Positions 1 to 8,965 of a DNA stretch of 64,000 nucleotides are shown here, piece after piece. Where the stretch lies: contig NZ_CP022315.1 in NCBI RefSeq assembly GCF_002216775.1, positions 2,666,001 through 2,730,000 on the forward strand, read 5' to 3'. The position numbers were made by a program, and so were the translations under genes. The DNA is from Virgibacillus phasianinus. GTDB taxonomy: Bacteria; Bacillota; Bacilli; Bacillales; Amphibacillaceae. Numbering within the stretch: position 1 is the stretch's first letter; every line of letters starts with the position of its first letter. The notes beneath the pieces were generated by a model. It searched no databases and was not told where the DNA came from. It saw nothing but the letters and a program-made list of their open reading frames with translations.

Positions 1-547
1 CGGGCATAAAATTCACGGACTTAAGGGAACGGGAATCTTATATATTGCCAGCAGAACTAGACTATTTCCATTATTTCATGGTGGAGATCAGGAAAGAAAA
101 GTCCGTTCAGGTACAGAAAACTTAGCAGGTGCGGTTGCAATGGTTAAAGCCATTAGAATAACGAATGAACGGCAAAGGAAAAGCGCTGACAATTTGGCGG
201 CTCTACGCGAAAATGTTATACATGGATTGGCTAAAATAGACAATGTTGCAATTAATTCTCCAGAAATAGCAGCGCCACACATCGTTAACTTTTCGGTGCT
301 GGGATTGAAACCGGAAGTTCTCATTCACGCCTTAGGAGAGAAAGAAATTTTTATTTCAACAAAATCTGCTTGCTCTTCCAAACAGGATGACGAAAGCAGG
401 GTGCTCGCTGCTATGGGCTTGCCCCGTGAACGAACGGTTTCCGGGTTAAGAATTAGTATGTCCTATGAGACGACTAAGGAAGAATTGGATAAATTCATGA
501 AAGAAATAGAAATAGCAATTAAGCAATTGAAAAAAGTAGTGGGGTAG
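1..547 (+). CDS. nifZ: Cysteine desulfurase, NifZ/IscS type (5' end outside window)
   Basis: PLP-dependent cysteine desulfurase that takes sulfur from cysteine as a protein persulfide. The frame is open from base 2, so the N-terminus lies upstream. The fragment starts at the PLP-lysine motif (GHKIHG), continues with the RSGTEN segment near residue 39 of the fragment, and carries the catalytic cysteine in the mobile loop STKSACSSK. It stops 6 bases before thiI. In Bacillus the same pair (nifZ-thiI) supplies sulfur for 4-thiouridine in tRNA, so NifZ is most likely the dedicated donor to ThiI rather than a general Fe-S cluster desulfurase. The family call is secure; the dedicated role is inferred from the pairing. 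Confidence 0.93.
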   Translation, partial: GHKIHGLKGTGILYIASRTRLFPLFHGGDQERKVRSGTENLAGAVAMVKAIRITNERQRKSADNLAALRENVIHGLAKIDNVAINSPEIAAPHIVNFSVLGLKPEVLIHALGEKEIFISTKSACSSKQDDESRVLAAMGLPRERTVSGLRISMSYETTKEELDKFMKEIEIAIKQLKKVVG

Positions 548-553
548 ATAATC

Positions 554-1753
554 ATGGAATTTGATCATATATTAATTCGTTATGGTGAAATGGCACTTAA
601 GGGGAAAAATAGAAAAAGGTTTTACAGTAAGCTGCAGGACAATCTGCGGAAAGTGCTGGCTGAATTTCCTGAAGTAAAGGTGAAACGCACGCAAGGGAGA
701 ATGTTTGTCCATTTGCATGGTCATGATCCAATGCCTGTTATGGACAAATGTAAAGAAGTATTTGGTATTCAAAGTTTAAGTCTCGCCATTAAAATTGCTA
801 ATGACGAACAGGAAATCAAAGACGCAGCATTATATGCCTTGAAAAACAGTACAGGTACGAAAACCTTTAAAATAAGCGTTAAGCGAATTGACAAGAATTT
901 TCCTGTAAGGTCACAGGAATTTAATAAAGATGTTGGTGCACATTTATTAGTTAATACGGAAGGTTATACGGTAGATGTTCACCATCCAGACTTAGAATTG
1001 AAAGTCGAAATTCGCACGGAAGCAACTTACATCACTTCAGAAGTCATAAAGGGTGCCGGTGGATTTCCTGTTGGGACATCTGGCAAATCCTTATTATTAT
1101 TGTCAGGAGGAATTGATAGTCCTGTAGCCGGTTATTTAGCAATGAAGCGCGGTGTGGCAATCGAAGCAATTCATTTTCATTCTCCGCCATTTACAAGTGA
1201 ACGAGCAAAACAAAAGGTCTTGGATTTGGCTTCTGAATTAACAAATTATGGTGCTACCATTAAATTACACATCGTTCCATTTACCAAATTGCAGCAGTTT
1301 ATATATCAGGAGATGCCCGAACGCTATACAATGACAATTATGCGAAGAATGATGCTTCGAATTGGTGAGGCCATCTGTGAAAAAGAATCAATCCTTTCGA
1401 TGACAACTGGTGAAAGTCTTGGGCAGGTTGCGAGCCAAACAATGGAGAGTATGAACTGTATTAATGAAGTAACAAATTATCCAGTATTACGGCCGTTAAT
1501 TACAATGGATAAGCTCGATATAATTGACATATCAAGAAAAATAAATACGTATGACATTTCGATTCGTCCCTATGAGGATTGTTGTACAATTTTTGTTCCA
1601 AAAGCACCTAAAACAAAGCCAAAACGGGAAAAAGTCAACTATTTTGAATCCACTGCTGACTTTGCCCCACTTATTCAGGAAGCGGTCGAAGGAACTGAGA
1701 TAATTACGATCACAAAAGAAAGAAAAGAAGAACAATACGAAGATTTGTTTTAA
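554..1753 (+). CDS. thiI: tRNA 4-thiouridine synthase ThiI
   Basis: ATP-dependent tRNA sulfurtransferase that makes 4-thiouridine at position 8 using persulfide sulfur from the upstream desulfurase. The 399-residue protein has an N-terminal ferredoxin-like and THUMP RNA-binding part (about residues 1-165) followed by the PP-loop pyrophosphatase domain with SGGIDSP at 184-190. It ends shortly after the AANH domain and has no C-terminal rhodanese domain, as in other Bacillus ThiI proteins and unlike the E. coli enzyme. The catalytic sulfur path must therefore use cysteines in the AANH part, for example the CC pair in PYEDCCTIF. The start lies 6 bases after the nifZ stop, so the two are probably co-transcribed. 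Confidence 0.95.
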   Translation: MEFDHILIRYGEMALKGKNRKRFYSKLQDNLRKVLAEFPEVKVKRTQGRMFVHLHGHDPMPVMDKCKEVFGIQSLSLAIKIANDEQEIKDAALYALKNSTGTKTFKISVKRIDKNFPVRSQEFNKDVGAHLLVNTEGYTVDVHHPDLELKVEIRTEATYITSEVIKGAGGFPVGTSGKSLLLLSGGIDSPVAGYLAMKRGVAIEAIHFHSPPFTSERAKQKVLDLASELTNYGATIKLHIVPFTKLQQFIYQEMPERYTMTIMRRMMLRIGEAICEKESILSMTTGESLGQVASQTMESMNCINEVTNYPVLRPLITMDKLDIIDISRKINTYDISIRPYEDCCTIFVPKAPKTKPKREKVNYFESTADFAPLIQEAVEGTEIITITKERKEEQYEDLF

Positions 1754-1834
1754 TCTTTTTCGCGGTATGACAGGGATTAATAGTCCAATTAAAGAAGTTT
1801 CATTTTATAACCAACATCTACCAGAGTTTTTCAT

Positions 1835-1862
1835 GAATGGTTTGCCTCCTTCCGACACACTA
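1835..1862 (+). promoter_or_regulatory. Candidate sigma-G promoter of the SASP gene
   Basis: GAATG (1835-1839) and CACACTA (1856-1862) fit the sigma-G pattern GHATR / CATWHTA with one mismatch in the -10 element. The spacer is 16 bases, slightly shorter than the usual 17-18. It lies just ahead of the SASP ribosome binding site, leaving a leader of roughly 20 bases. SASP genes are forespore sigma-G targets, which supports the assignment. Confidence 0.45.
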
Positions 1863-1888
1863 TAAAGTTATCAAGGAGGTGAATTGAC

Positions 1889-2083
1889 ATGGCTAACAAC
1901 AATTCAAATCAATTAGTAGTACCTGGTGTACAACAAGCTCTTGATCAAATGAAAATGGAGATTGCACAAGAATTTGGTGTGAATCTTGGCGCTGAAACAG
2001 CTTCTCGTGCCAACGGTTCAGTTGGAGGAGAAATCACTAAACGCCTAGTAACAATGGCTGAGCAACAATTTGGTGGAAAGTAA
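1889..2083 (+). CDS. sspA: Small acid-soluble spore protein, alpha/beta type
   Basis: A 64-residue DNA-binding protein that coats and protects spore DNA and is degraded at germination. The GPR protease site is visible as EIAQEFGV (cleavage between E and F), followed by the conserved [21 protein letters not shown] region and a short tail ending QQFGGK. The start is fixed by a strong AAGGAGGTG ribosome binding site 6-7 bases upstream. The position after nifZ-thiI matches sspA of B. subtilis. It is a single-gene unit with a candidate sigma-G promoter and its own terminator. Length and sequence are typical of the family. Confidence 0.95.
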   Translation: MANNNSNQLVVPGVQQALDQMKMEIAQEFGVNLGAETASRANGSVGGEITKRLVTMAEQQFGGK

Positions 2084-2110
2084 CATAAAAAAATATAATC
2101 TTAATGGCTA

Positions 2111-2137
2111 AGCCGCCCCATCATGGGGTGGCTTTTA
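2111..2137 (+). terminator. Rho-independent terminator of the SASP gene
   Basis: AGCCGCCCCA pairs with TGGGGTGGCT around a TCA-type loop (one G-U pair) and is followed by TTTT. It lies 28 bases after the SASP stop codon. Confidence 0.85.
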
Positions 2138-2142
2138 TTAAT

Positions 2143-2812
2143 GAGGCTGGGACAAAACTAAAATGTCCAACTCAAAAGACGAACGATCAAGGGATAGGAA
2201 GTTTAGAATGTTTCTTTACAACAATCGGATCTTAATAAGCAGTTGACATAAACTACTATCATGTTCGATGCCCTGTCACCGCTGCGGAAAACACTGCGCT
2301 TTCCGTGGGCAGCTGATGAGCCTCCTCGAGCTTACGCTCTCCGGGGTCTCATCTAGGCTTCTGCTCCCACAGGAGTCTCCGTGTTTTTCCTCCGCTAATA
2401 TGTCATTAGACAACATACTATATAGCAAGTCCACTATTACGTGATGTCTTACGCTCCGGACGGTTGACTCCTGCTTAGAACAGCGCGAGCTGAAGACCCC
2501 GTAGAGTGGTTTTCTCGAGTTATCATGAACAAAAGTAAAGAAGCCAAAAATCGCTTCTCTTCTTAGAGTTTGCCAAAAATAGATCAAAATCCGGTGCAGG
2601 GTGGGGCCTTGACAGTTTCGTTCATATCAGGAGGCTGAAGCCGTGCCCGCGGAAAGCAACGGTCCGCAGCGGAAAACAATCCAGCGCATACTTTTTAGCT
2701 TTAAGTTTACAAAAACAGACAAGAAAAAATCAGAACTACTTCAAATTCTAACAAAGAATTTCGAATCATAGTTCGGATTTCTCTCTGGCTAAAACACTTT
2801 TGTCCCAGCCCC
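2143..2812. mobile_element. Non-coding MITE-like element with terminal inverted repeats and 9-bp target duplication
   Basis: The 670-bp element is bounded by GAGGCTGGGACAAAA (2143-2157) and its near-perfect inverse (2798-2812, one mismatch). It is flanked by the direct repeat TTTATTAAT at 2134-2142 and 2813-2821, as expected of a target-site duplication. It has no plausible gene: the one long open frame (2276-2587, minus) is made from GC-rich palindromic repeat. The interior holds a GC-rich module at about 2279-2400 (CTGCGCTTTCCGTGGGCAG, then GATGAGCCTCCTCGAG) and, near the right end, an AT-rich hairpin with TAGTTCGG. The same modules occur in the copies at 9.5 and 27 kb, in opposite orientation relative to this one. 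No transposase is present. Confidence 0.7.
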
Positions 2813-2914
2813 TTTATTAATGGCGTAAACTTCGCTAATACTGCCTGCGCATTTCTTTCCATTTTTCAGATAACATGATAACTTATTAATTAACAGGTGC
2901 GGAATGGGGGATTA

Positions 2915-4519
2915 ATGATGGGAGATTTATGGTTTGGCGGTCACATTTATACCATGCAGCATGAAGGGGATGCAGTTGAAGCAGTTTATACAGAACGTGA
3001 TAAAATCATCGCAGTTGGCACTTATGAAAAGTTGTACCATACCTATTTTAAAAGTATTGAGAATGAAATTAATTTGCAGGGAAAAACAATGCTGCCGGGA
3101 TTAATCGATAGCCACTTACATATTTTGATGCATGGAGAAAAACTGCTGAGACTCGATTTATCACAGTTAAAATCTGCTGAAGAAGTAAAGGAGACATTAC
3201 GGAATCGAACCGCTAATTTATCGGAGAATGAATGGTTAATTGGGGAAGGCTGGAATGAAAATCAATGGGATGATCCAATCATTATCCACAAATCCGAGTT
3301 AGATGAAATTTGTCCGAATAATCCGGTTATGTTAACACGTGTATGCCGCCACGCTCTTTTGGCCAATTCGTACGCAATAAACTTATCAAATGTTAAAGAG
3401 GATACACCCGATCCACAAGGCGGAATCATAGTCAGGGATGAGCATGACGAAATAACTGGTTACTTTCTGGATACAGCCCAGGATTTAATAAAGAGATCAC
3501 TTCCAAGTGTATCAAAGGATTATTTGCAAAAGGTTATAGAAATCGCAGTCGATGATCTTGTTTCTAAGGGCGTAGTTGGTGGACACAGTGAGGACTTAAG
3601 TTATTATGGAAGTTTCGACAAAACATATCGGGCCTTTATTGATGCGATTGATGGAGTAAATACAAGGTTTAAAGCACATTTATTGGTTCATCATGAAGTC
3701 CTTCAGGATATGTTTGATCAAAATCTTGGCTGGGGTGATGGCACGGAATACGTTGAACTTGGTGCAGTGAAAATTTTCGCTGACGGTGCTATTGGGGGAC
3801 GCACGGCTTGGCTGACAGAGGACTATAGTGATGATCCAGGTAATTACGGTGTCGCAATCTTAAGTTTAGAAGACTTGGAAAAAGTAATAAAAAAAGCTCG
3901 AAGCCATGGATTGCCTGTTGCTGTTCATGCAATAGGTGACCGCGCGGCAGAGGAAGTATTAAAAATAATAAATCGTCATCCACTTTCCAATGGAAGGCGG
4001 GATCGACTCATTCATGGGCAAATATTAAATGAGCGGGCATTGGAACTTTTGTCCAAATTGCCTGTCGCGGTCGACATACAACCGCTATTTGTTACTTCGG
4101 ATTTTCCTTGGGCAATTGACCGTTTAGGGGAAGACAGACTGAAACTTGCCTATGCATGGAAAACGATGATGGATCAGAATGTACATTGTGCTGGAAGCTC
4201 AGATGCACCGATTGAAGAGGTAAGCCCACTACGTGGAATACAGGCAGCAGTTTTGCGCAGGGCCTCATTTGACGGGAAGATCTATTATCCGAACGAAGCG
4301 TTATCAGTATATCAAGCTGTTCATATTTATACACATGGAGGTGCCTATGCAATCAATCAGGAATCGACACGTGGCAGATTAATTGATGGATATGCAGCGG
4401 ATTTTACCATTCTAGAAGAAGATATTTTTCAAGTTGAACCAGACCATATCCAAGAAATTGATATTGCCATGACGGTTATTGATGGGAAAATAGTTTATGA
4501 AAAAAATCCTTACTACTAA
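2915..4519 (+). CDS. ytcJ: Amidohydrolase family protein, YtcJ-like
   Basis: Metal-dependent hydrolase of the amidohydrolase superfamily (amidohydrolase_3/YtcJ group), cytosolic, substrate unknown. The N-terminal metal-binding motif DSHLHI lies near residue 70. Further metal ligands are probable in HAIGDRAAEE and the late SSDAPIEEVSPL segment. The C-terminus folds back into the small beta domain (GYAADFTILEED). Length (about 534 residues) agrees with B. subtilis YtcJ. A GTG at 2897 would extend the frame by six codons, but GGGGG at 2906-2910 suits ATG 2915 or 2918 better, and the product then begins MGDLWFGG like its relatives. It is monocistronic and converges with nadK. Confidence 0.85.
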   Translation: MMGDLWFGGHIYTMQHEGDAVEAVYTERDKIIAVGTYEKLYHTYFKSIENEINLQGKTMLPGLIDSHLHILMHGEKLLRLDLSQLKSAEEVKETLRNRTANLSENEWLIGEGWNENQWDDPIIIHKSELDEICPNNPVMLTRVCRHALLANSYAINLSNVKEDTPDPQGGIIVRDEHDEITGYFLDTAQDLIKRSLPSVSKDYLQKVIEIAVDDLVSKGVVGGHSEDLSYYGSFDKTYRAFIDAIDGVNTRFKAHLLVHHEVLQDMFDQNLGWGDGTEYVELGAVKIFADGAIGGRTAWLTEDYSDDPGNYGVAILSLEDLEKVIKKARSHGLPVAVHAIGDRAAEEVLKIINRHPLSNGRRDRLIHGQILNERALELLSKLPVAVDIQPLFVTSDFPWAIDRLGEDRLKLAYAWKTMMDQNVHCAGSSDAPIEEVSPLRGIQAAVLRRASFDGKIYYPNEALSVYQAVHIYTHGGAYAINQESTRGRLIDGYAADFTILEEDIFQVEPDHIQEIDIAMTVIDGKIVYEKNPYY

Positions 4520-4535
4520 TTATAGTAGTAAGGAT
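4501..4535 (-). terminator. Terminator between convergent ytcJ and nadK
   Basis: Perfect 13-bp stem (ATCCTTACTACTA / TAGTAGTAAGGAT, 4506-4535). On the minus strand it is followed by six Ts (4501-4506), directly after the nadK stop. It overlaps the ytcJ stop codon, so it serves nadK best. Confidence 0.8.
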
Positions 4536-4539
4536 ATGG

Positions 4540-5343
4540 CTATAGGAATGTCCGCTTTACCCTGTCCCAATAGGAATTATTTTTCAGTTTGACCGTTTTG
4601 ATTACTTTGTCACTCAGTGTAACAGTTATCGTTTTCACCTGTCGAGTCGGGTGTGCTTCATTATCCATGCCGATAATGGGATAACTGTTCCCGTCAGGTA
4701 CTATATCAAGTGTCAGCTTACGATCCTTGTCCAAAACAAAAGAAGACCCAAGTGTCCGGTAGCGGTTATTATTTAATGATGCGAGCTCTGATACTTGGTA
4801 ACATGGAATCCTTGGATCTAGAACAGCTCCATTTATTGATTTATTATACCCCGTACTGCCTGTCGGTGTTGCTACTATTAATCCATCACCACGAAAGGTT
4901 TCAAAGGGCTTATCATCAATTTTAACATCAATTACAATCGTTTTGATAATAGTAGAACGGACGCTTAACTCATTTAAACAATTAAAAGTTGTCTCACCAT
5001 TATTCAAATCTGCCTCAATAACGGGAAAACGGCGAACCTCCATTTCTTCATGGGTCATGGAATGAAGAACCTCATTAAAATTATCCAAGTTAAAATCACA
5101 GTATAATCCTGCCTCATTTGACCTTGTTATTCCTGTATAAAGGCAATCCTGTCTGAAACCGGTTTTTCGGACAGCTTGCAAAAACGCACCATCACCACCA
5201 ATGCTTACAATAATATTCGCCTTTTTTGGATCATCTATAATTGTAAAATCATTTTGTTTCGCTAAATCAAATAATGGTTGTAACTTTTCATTTGTTCCAT
5301 GTCCATTTGGATGAAAAAAGTACATATTTCTTCGATTTGACAT
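4540..5343 (-). CDS. ppnK: NAD kinase
   Basis: Phosphorylates NAD to NADP in the cytosol. The 267-residue protein has the diagnostic GGDG motif at residues 49-52 (SIGGDGAFLQ), the NE-type motif region (CLNELSVRS) and the glycine-rich TPTGSTGYNKS segment of the C-terminal beta-sandwich domain. AGGGAGG precedes the ATG. B. subtilis has two NAD kinases, PpnKA (NadF) and PpnKB (YtdI); the position near ytcJ and ytfI indicates the YtdI orthologue. Convergent with ytcJ and divergent from ytfI. Confidence 0.93.
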   Translation of the reverse strand: MSNRRNMYFFHPNGHGTNEKLQPLFDLAKQNDFTIIDDPKKANIIVSIGGDGAFLQAVRKTGFRQDCLYTGITRSNEAGLYCDFNLDNFNEVLHSMTHEEMEVRRFPVIEADLNNGETTFNCLNELSVRSTIIKTIVIDVKIDDKPFETFRGDGLIVATPTGSTGYNKSINGAVLDPRIPCYQVSELASLNNNRYRTLGSSFVLDKDRKLTLDIVPDGNSYPIIGMDNEAHPTRQVKTITVTLSDKVIKTVKLKNNSYWDRVKRTFL

Positions 5344-5489
5344 TGTTTCGTGGCCTCCCTGGAAACATATTATATCTTCATAGTATCATTTTTTATTCCC
5401 GAATCCTATGATAGTTGTTTTTGTATATAATTTGGAAAAAGTTACATACTAATTGAAATAGTCGTTTGTCTTTGAGGTGTTGTGTTGTT

Positions 5490-6101
5490 ATGAATGTATG
5501 GTTAATCGTATTATGTGTGCTGATTGTACTTGTTACTTTTTTCTTGTTCTCCAAGATATACGTGTCTGTACATTATTATCTTCTTAACAGTAAACAACAG
5601 GCTTCTATTCAATTGTATTTTTTAAAAATTCCTCTTTATAGAAGGAACATTCATTCAACTGAACAGAAGGAACATGCTATATTCGAATTATTGAAGGATG
5701 AAAACAAACTTTCAAGTATGCTGCGTGAGGGAAAACTTTTCCTTAAAGGCACGAAAGCGGCATATCCAAATATATACTGGTTACTCAAAAAGTTGTCCTT
5801 TCACAAATTTGTTTGGCATACAAATGTAGGTGCTGGAGAAGCTAGTAGTACTGGAGTCTTATCTGGAGGTGTATGGTCACTAAAGGGACTGGCAGTTGCC
5901 CTTTTAAGACAAGTTAGTCACGTGGGCTGTGCCCTTCATGTAACGGTTAACCCGCTTTTTCAGCAGAAGCTGATTAATACGGAAATAAGTATGAAGTTTT
6001 CAATTCGACTGGGTCAAGCAATCTTAGGTGGATTAAAAATTCTCAGGTCGTTTTCAAAACGGGAAGATTTAACCATTAAATTACGCGAAAGGAAGATTTA
6101 A
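5490..6101 (+). CDS. ytfI: DUF2953 membrane protein YtfI
   Basis: A 203-residue protein with one N-terminal membrane segment (residues 3-24, LIVLCVLIVLVTFFLF) and a cytosolic or surface domain of the DUF2953 family. The function is unknown; in sporeformers it sits next to gerW/ytfJ. An upstream TTG at 5466 would add eight residues, but GAGGTG at 5474-5479 favours ATG 5490. The stop is followed at once by ytfJ, so the two are co-translated. Confidence 0.85.
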   Translation: MNVWLIVLCVLIVLVTFFLFSKIYVSVHYYLLNSKQQASIQLYFLKIPLYRRNIHSTEQKEHAIFELLKDENKLSSMLREGKLFLKGTKAAYPNIYWLLKKLSFHKFVWHTNVGAGEASSTGVLSGGVWSLKGLAVALLRQVSHVGCALHVTVNPLFQQKLINTEISMKFSIRLGQAILGGLKILRSFSKREDLTIKLRERKI

Positions 6102-6617
6102 ATGAGTGAACATCCTATACAAGGATTAATGACAACAGCCATGGAAAATATTAAGGATATGATTGAAGTAAATACGATAATAGGGGATCCGGTAGAATCT
6201 CCGGATGGAAGTATCATTATTCCGGTATCTAAGGTTGGTTTCGGGTTTGCAGCAGGGGGAAGTGAGTTTCAGCCGAAATCCTCTGGAGGAAGTGATTCCG
6301 ATTCTGAACTGCCTTTTGGCGGAGGTAGTGGTGGTGGCGTTTCTATCACCCCGGTTGCATTTTTAATTGTAACTAAACAGGGAATTAAGATGGTTCACTT
6401 GGACGAAAACACACATATTTTTGAAAGAATGATTGACTTTGCCCCGCAAGTAGTTGATAAAATTCAACAACTTTTAAAAGAATCATCACAGGGTAATAAA
6501 CAGAATCAACAAAAAGGTCAGCAGGGTAATCAACAACAGGGTCAAAATCAAAAAAACCAGGATAATGAACAGGAAAACCAGGGAAAGCAACAGTCCCATT
6601 CGAATTTCTCTATATAA
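6102..6617 (+). CDS. ytfJ: Spore protein YtfJ/GerW
   Basis: GerW family protein made during sporulation; in B. subtilis it affects the response of spores to L-alanine germinant. The conserved core (residues 1-125) contains HPIQGLM, the DPV-PDG-IIIPVSKV strand pair, the glycine-rich stretch GFGFAAGGSEF and GGGSGGGVSI. The last ~45 residues are an almost pure Gln/Asn/Gly/Lys tail that is longer and more polar than in typical YtfJ. It starts at the base after the ytfI stop and is followed by a strong terminator. Confidence 0.92.
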   Translation: MSEHPIQGLMTTAMENIKDMIEVNTIIGDPVESPDGSIIIPVSKVGFGFAAGGSEFQPKSSGGSDSDSELPFGGGSGGGVSITPVAFLIVTKQGIKMVHLDENTHIFERMIDFAPQVVDKIQQLLKESSQGNKQNQQKGQQGNQQQGQNQKNQDNEQENQGKQQSHSNFSI

Positions 6618-6629
6618 CATTTTAGGAAA

Positions 6630-6665
6630 AACCCTTTTGCTTAAGTTAGCAAAAGGGTTTTTTCC
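6630..6665 (+). terminator. Terminator after ytfI-ytfJ
   Basis: AACCCTTTTGC pairs perfectly with GCAAAAGGGTT (6649-6659) and is followed by TTTTTT. It ends the ytfI-ytfJ unit. Confidence 0.9.
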
Positions 6666-6741
6666 ATACTTAATTTTGTACATCTACCAGTTGTATTTGA
6701 TACAATGGAATCGCTAATTAGGTTGAAACGGAGGAAAGAGA

Positions 6742-7734
6742 ATGAACAAGACAACAATTGAAGTGTTCTATGAATGGATTGATCATACAACTGAAATGAT
6801 ACAGCAACATAAAGATTTACCATATCTTGATTGTTTGGCACTAGTCTTAGAAAGCCTGTTAGAGCAGAATTTTAATGATGGAGCAAATTCCTTATTAACT
6901 AATAACATACAGAAGCAGTTGCAGGAAATGGATCTATCATCATTTTCATCAGATGACATTCGCAAAGCAACCCAACTGGCTATTTTAAAGGGGATGAAGG
7001 GTTCCACTCAACAACAACACGTTATGACCCCGGATACCATCGCCCTTTTGGCTGGATATCTCGCAGGGAAGGTCTTGGATAAACAAGAAAAAGTGCGTGT
7101 ATTTGATCCAGCAAGTGGGACGGGTAATTTACTCGAGACGGTTATTCGTCATTTGGGGAAGGAAACAACCGGGTATGGCAGTGAAATTGATCAAACATTG
7201 CTTAAATTGTCCGTGGCTACTGCAAATCTCCAAAAATTGTCGGTTGACTTCTTCCATCAGGATAGTCTGCGTCCATTCCTGCTCGATCCAGTAGACATGG
7301 TTGTCTCGGACCTACCAGTTGGTTATTATCCAGATGATGTAAATGCGAGTCAGTATAAATTGCATGCTGATAAAGGCCATTCCTATTCCCACCATTTGTT
7401 TATTGAACAGGGAATTAATTACGTCCAAAGTGGTGGATATTTAATTTTTATAATTCCGGAATTTTTGTTTGATAGTGATCAGGCTGAACAGCTTCGTGCA
7501 TATCTGCACGAATACGTACACATTGTTGGTGTCTTGCATTTACCGGAAAGTACATTCAAATCTAAAAACAATGCAAAAAGTATTTTAATCCTTCAAAAGA
7601 AGGGAAAAAATACAAGTGCTCCAAAACAGCCTTTACTGGTAAAACTTCCTTCCCTTAAAAATACAAGGGCAATGGAGGATATATTAGGACAAATGAATAC
7701 CTGGTTTTCATCCTATTTAACAGACGAGCAGTAG
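6742..7734 (+). CDS. ytxK: Class I SAM-dependent methyltransferase YtxK
   Basis: Adenine-methylase-like protein of 330 residues. A helical N-terminal region (1-110) precedes the SAM-binding motif FDPASGTGNLL near residue 120. The next motif, which is NPPY in active N6-adenine methylases, reads DLPVGYYP. No target-recognition domain is visible and no restriction gene is nearby, so a modification-system role is unlikely. Its target is unknown. It lies 17 bases upstream of ackA, the same arrangement as in B. subtilis, so the two probably share a transcript. Confidence 0.88.
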   Translation: MNKTTIEVFYEWIDHTTEMIQQHKDLPYLDCLALVLESLLEQNFNDGANSLLTNNIQKQLQEMDLSSFSSDDIRKATQLAILKGMKGSTQQQHVMTPDTIALLAGYLAGKVLDKQEKVRVFDPASGTGNLLETVIRHLGKETTGYGSEIDQTLLKLSVATANLQKLSVDFFHQDSLRPFLLDPVDMVVSDLPVGYYPDDVNASQYKLHADKGHSYSHHLFIEQGINYVQSGGYLIFIIPEFLFDSDQAEQLRAYLHEYVHIVGVLHLPESTFKSKNNAKSILILQKKGKNTSAPKQPLLVKLPSLKNTRAMEDILGQMNTWFSSYLTDEQ

Positions 7735-7751
7735 ACAAGGAGTTGTAAGAT

Positions 7752-8936
7752 ATGCAAATAATATTAGCAATAAATGCGGGCAGTTCTTCACTGAAATTCC
7801 AGTTAATTCGCATGCCGGAAGAAGAAATCGTGTGCAAAGGGTTGGTGGAACGGATTGGATTGCCGGATTCAATATTTTCAATTGAGGTAGATGGTAAAAA
7901 GGATAAAGAAGTAGTCGATATACCTGACCATGAAGATGCAGTTAAAAAGCTGATGGATAAATTAATTGCAACAGATACTATTCAATCATTCGATGATATT
8001 AATGCTATTGGGCACAGGGTTGTTCACGGTGGTGAACAATTTACAGATTCAGTCGTCATTACGGAGGATGTAATGAAAGAGATTGATAAAGCATCCGAAT
8101 TGGCTCCCCTTCATAATCCTGCCAACCTTACGGGAATTCGTGCTTTTCAGGAAATACTGCCGAATGTTCCGATGGTAGCTGTGTTTGATACTGCATTTCA
8201 CCAAACAATGCCGGAGAAATCGTATTTATATAGTTTGCCATACGAGTATTATGAAAAGTACGGAATCCGCAAATATGGCTTCCATGGCGCTTCACATAAA
8301 TATGTATCAGAACGGGCGTCCGAAATGCTGGACATTCCCTTAAATAAGTTAAGGCTTATTTCCTGTCATCTCGGAAATGGTGCCAGTATCGCTGCGATTG
8401 AATACGGGAAATCAATTGATACATCAATGGGTTTTACCCCATTGGCTGGCGTAACAATGGGGACAAGGTCAGGGAATATTGATCCGGCATTGATTCCATA
8501 TATAATGGAAAAAACCGGACAATCCGCCGATGAGGTACTCAATGTATTAAACAACAAGAGTGGGATGCTGGCCTTATCTGGATTCTCAAGTGATTTGCGT
8601 GATATAGAGCAACAGGCGGAAACAAATAATCGTGCCAAGCTAGCATTAGAAGTCTTTGCTGCAAGAATCCATAAATATCTTGGGTCTTATGCCGCAAGAA
8701 TGTCTGGTGTAGATGCAATTATTTTCACAGCGGGTGTTGGTGAAAACAGTGATATAATCCGTGAAAAGGTATTAACAGGATTGGAATTTATGGGAGTATA
8801 CTGGGACCCCTCCTTAAATCGTATCAGAGGAAAGGAAACATTTATTAACTATCCACATTCACCAGTAAAGGTTATGGTGATTCCAACGAATGAGGAAGTG
8901 ATGATCGCCCGCGATACGGTTCGTTTAACTGTATAA
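7752..8936 (+). CDS. ackA: Acetate kinase
   Basis: Converts acetyl phosphate and ADP to acetate and ATP; the overflow branch of carbon metabolism. The 394-residue ASKHA-fold enzyme shows the N-terminal [11 protein letters not shown] motif, HRVVHGG, the catalytic FDTAFH region, the FHGASHKY signature, the TAGVGENS motif and the terminal IPTNEE metal-binding glutamate. The start has AAGGAG 9 bases upstream. It follows ytxK closely; moaB lies 29 bases downstream. Confidence 0.97.
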   Translation: MQIILAINAGSSSLKFQLIRMPEEEIVCKGLVERIGLPDSIFSIEVDGKKDKEVVDIPDHEDAVKKLMDKLIATDTIQSFDDINAIGHRVVHGGEQFTDSVVITEDVMKEIDKASELAPLHNPANLTGIRAFQEILPNVPMVAVFDTAFHQTMPEKSYLYSLPYEYYEKYGIRKYGFHGASHKYVSERASEMLDIPLNKLRLISCHLGNGASIAAIEYGKSIDTSMGFTPLAGVTMGTRSGNIDPALIPYIMEKTGQSADEVLNVLNNKSGMLALSGFSSDLRDIEQQAETNNRAKLALEVFAARIHKYLGSYAARMSGVDAIIFTAGVGENSDIIREKVLTGLEFMGVYWDPSLNRIRGKETFINYPHSPVKVMVIPTNEEVMIARDTVRLTV

Positions 8937-8965
8937 TTGAATTGATGCTGAAAGAGGGTGAGAGT

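Noticed and set aside
2276-2587. 103-codon minus-strand frame
   Set aside because: Made of the palindromic repeat module shared with other intergenic copies; such repeats are often mis-annotated as hypothetical proteins.
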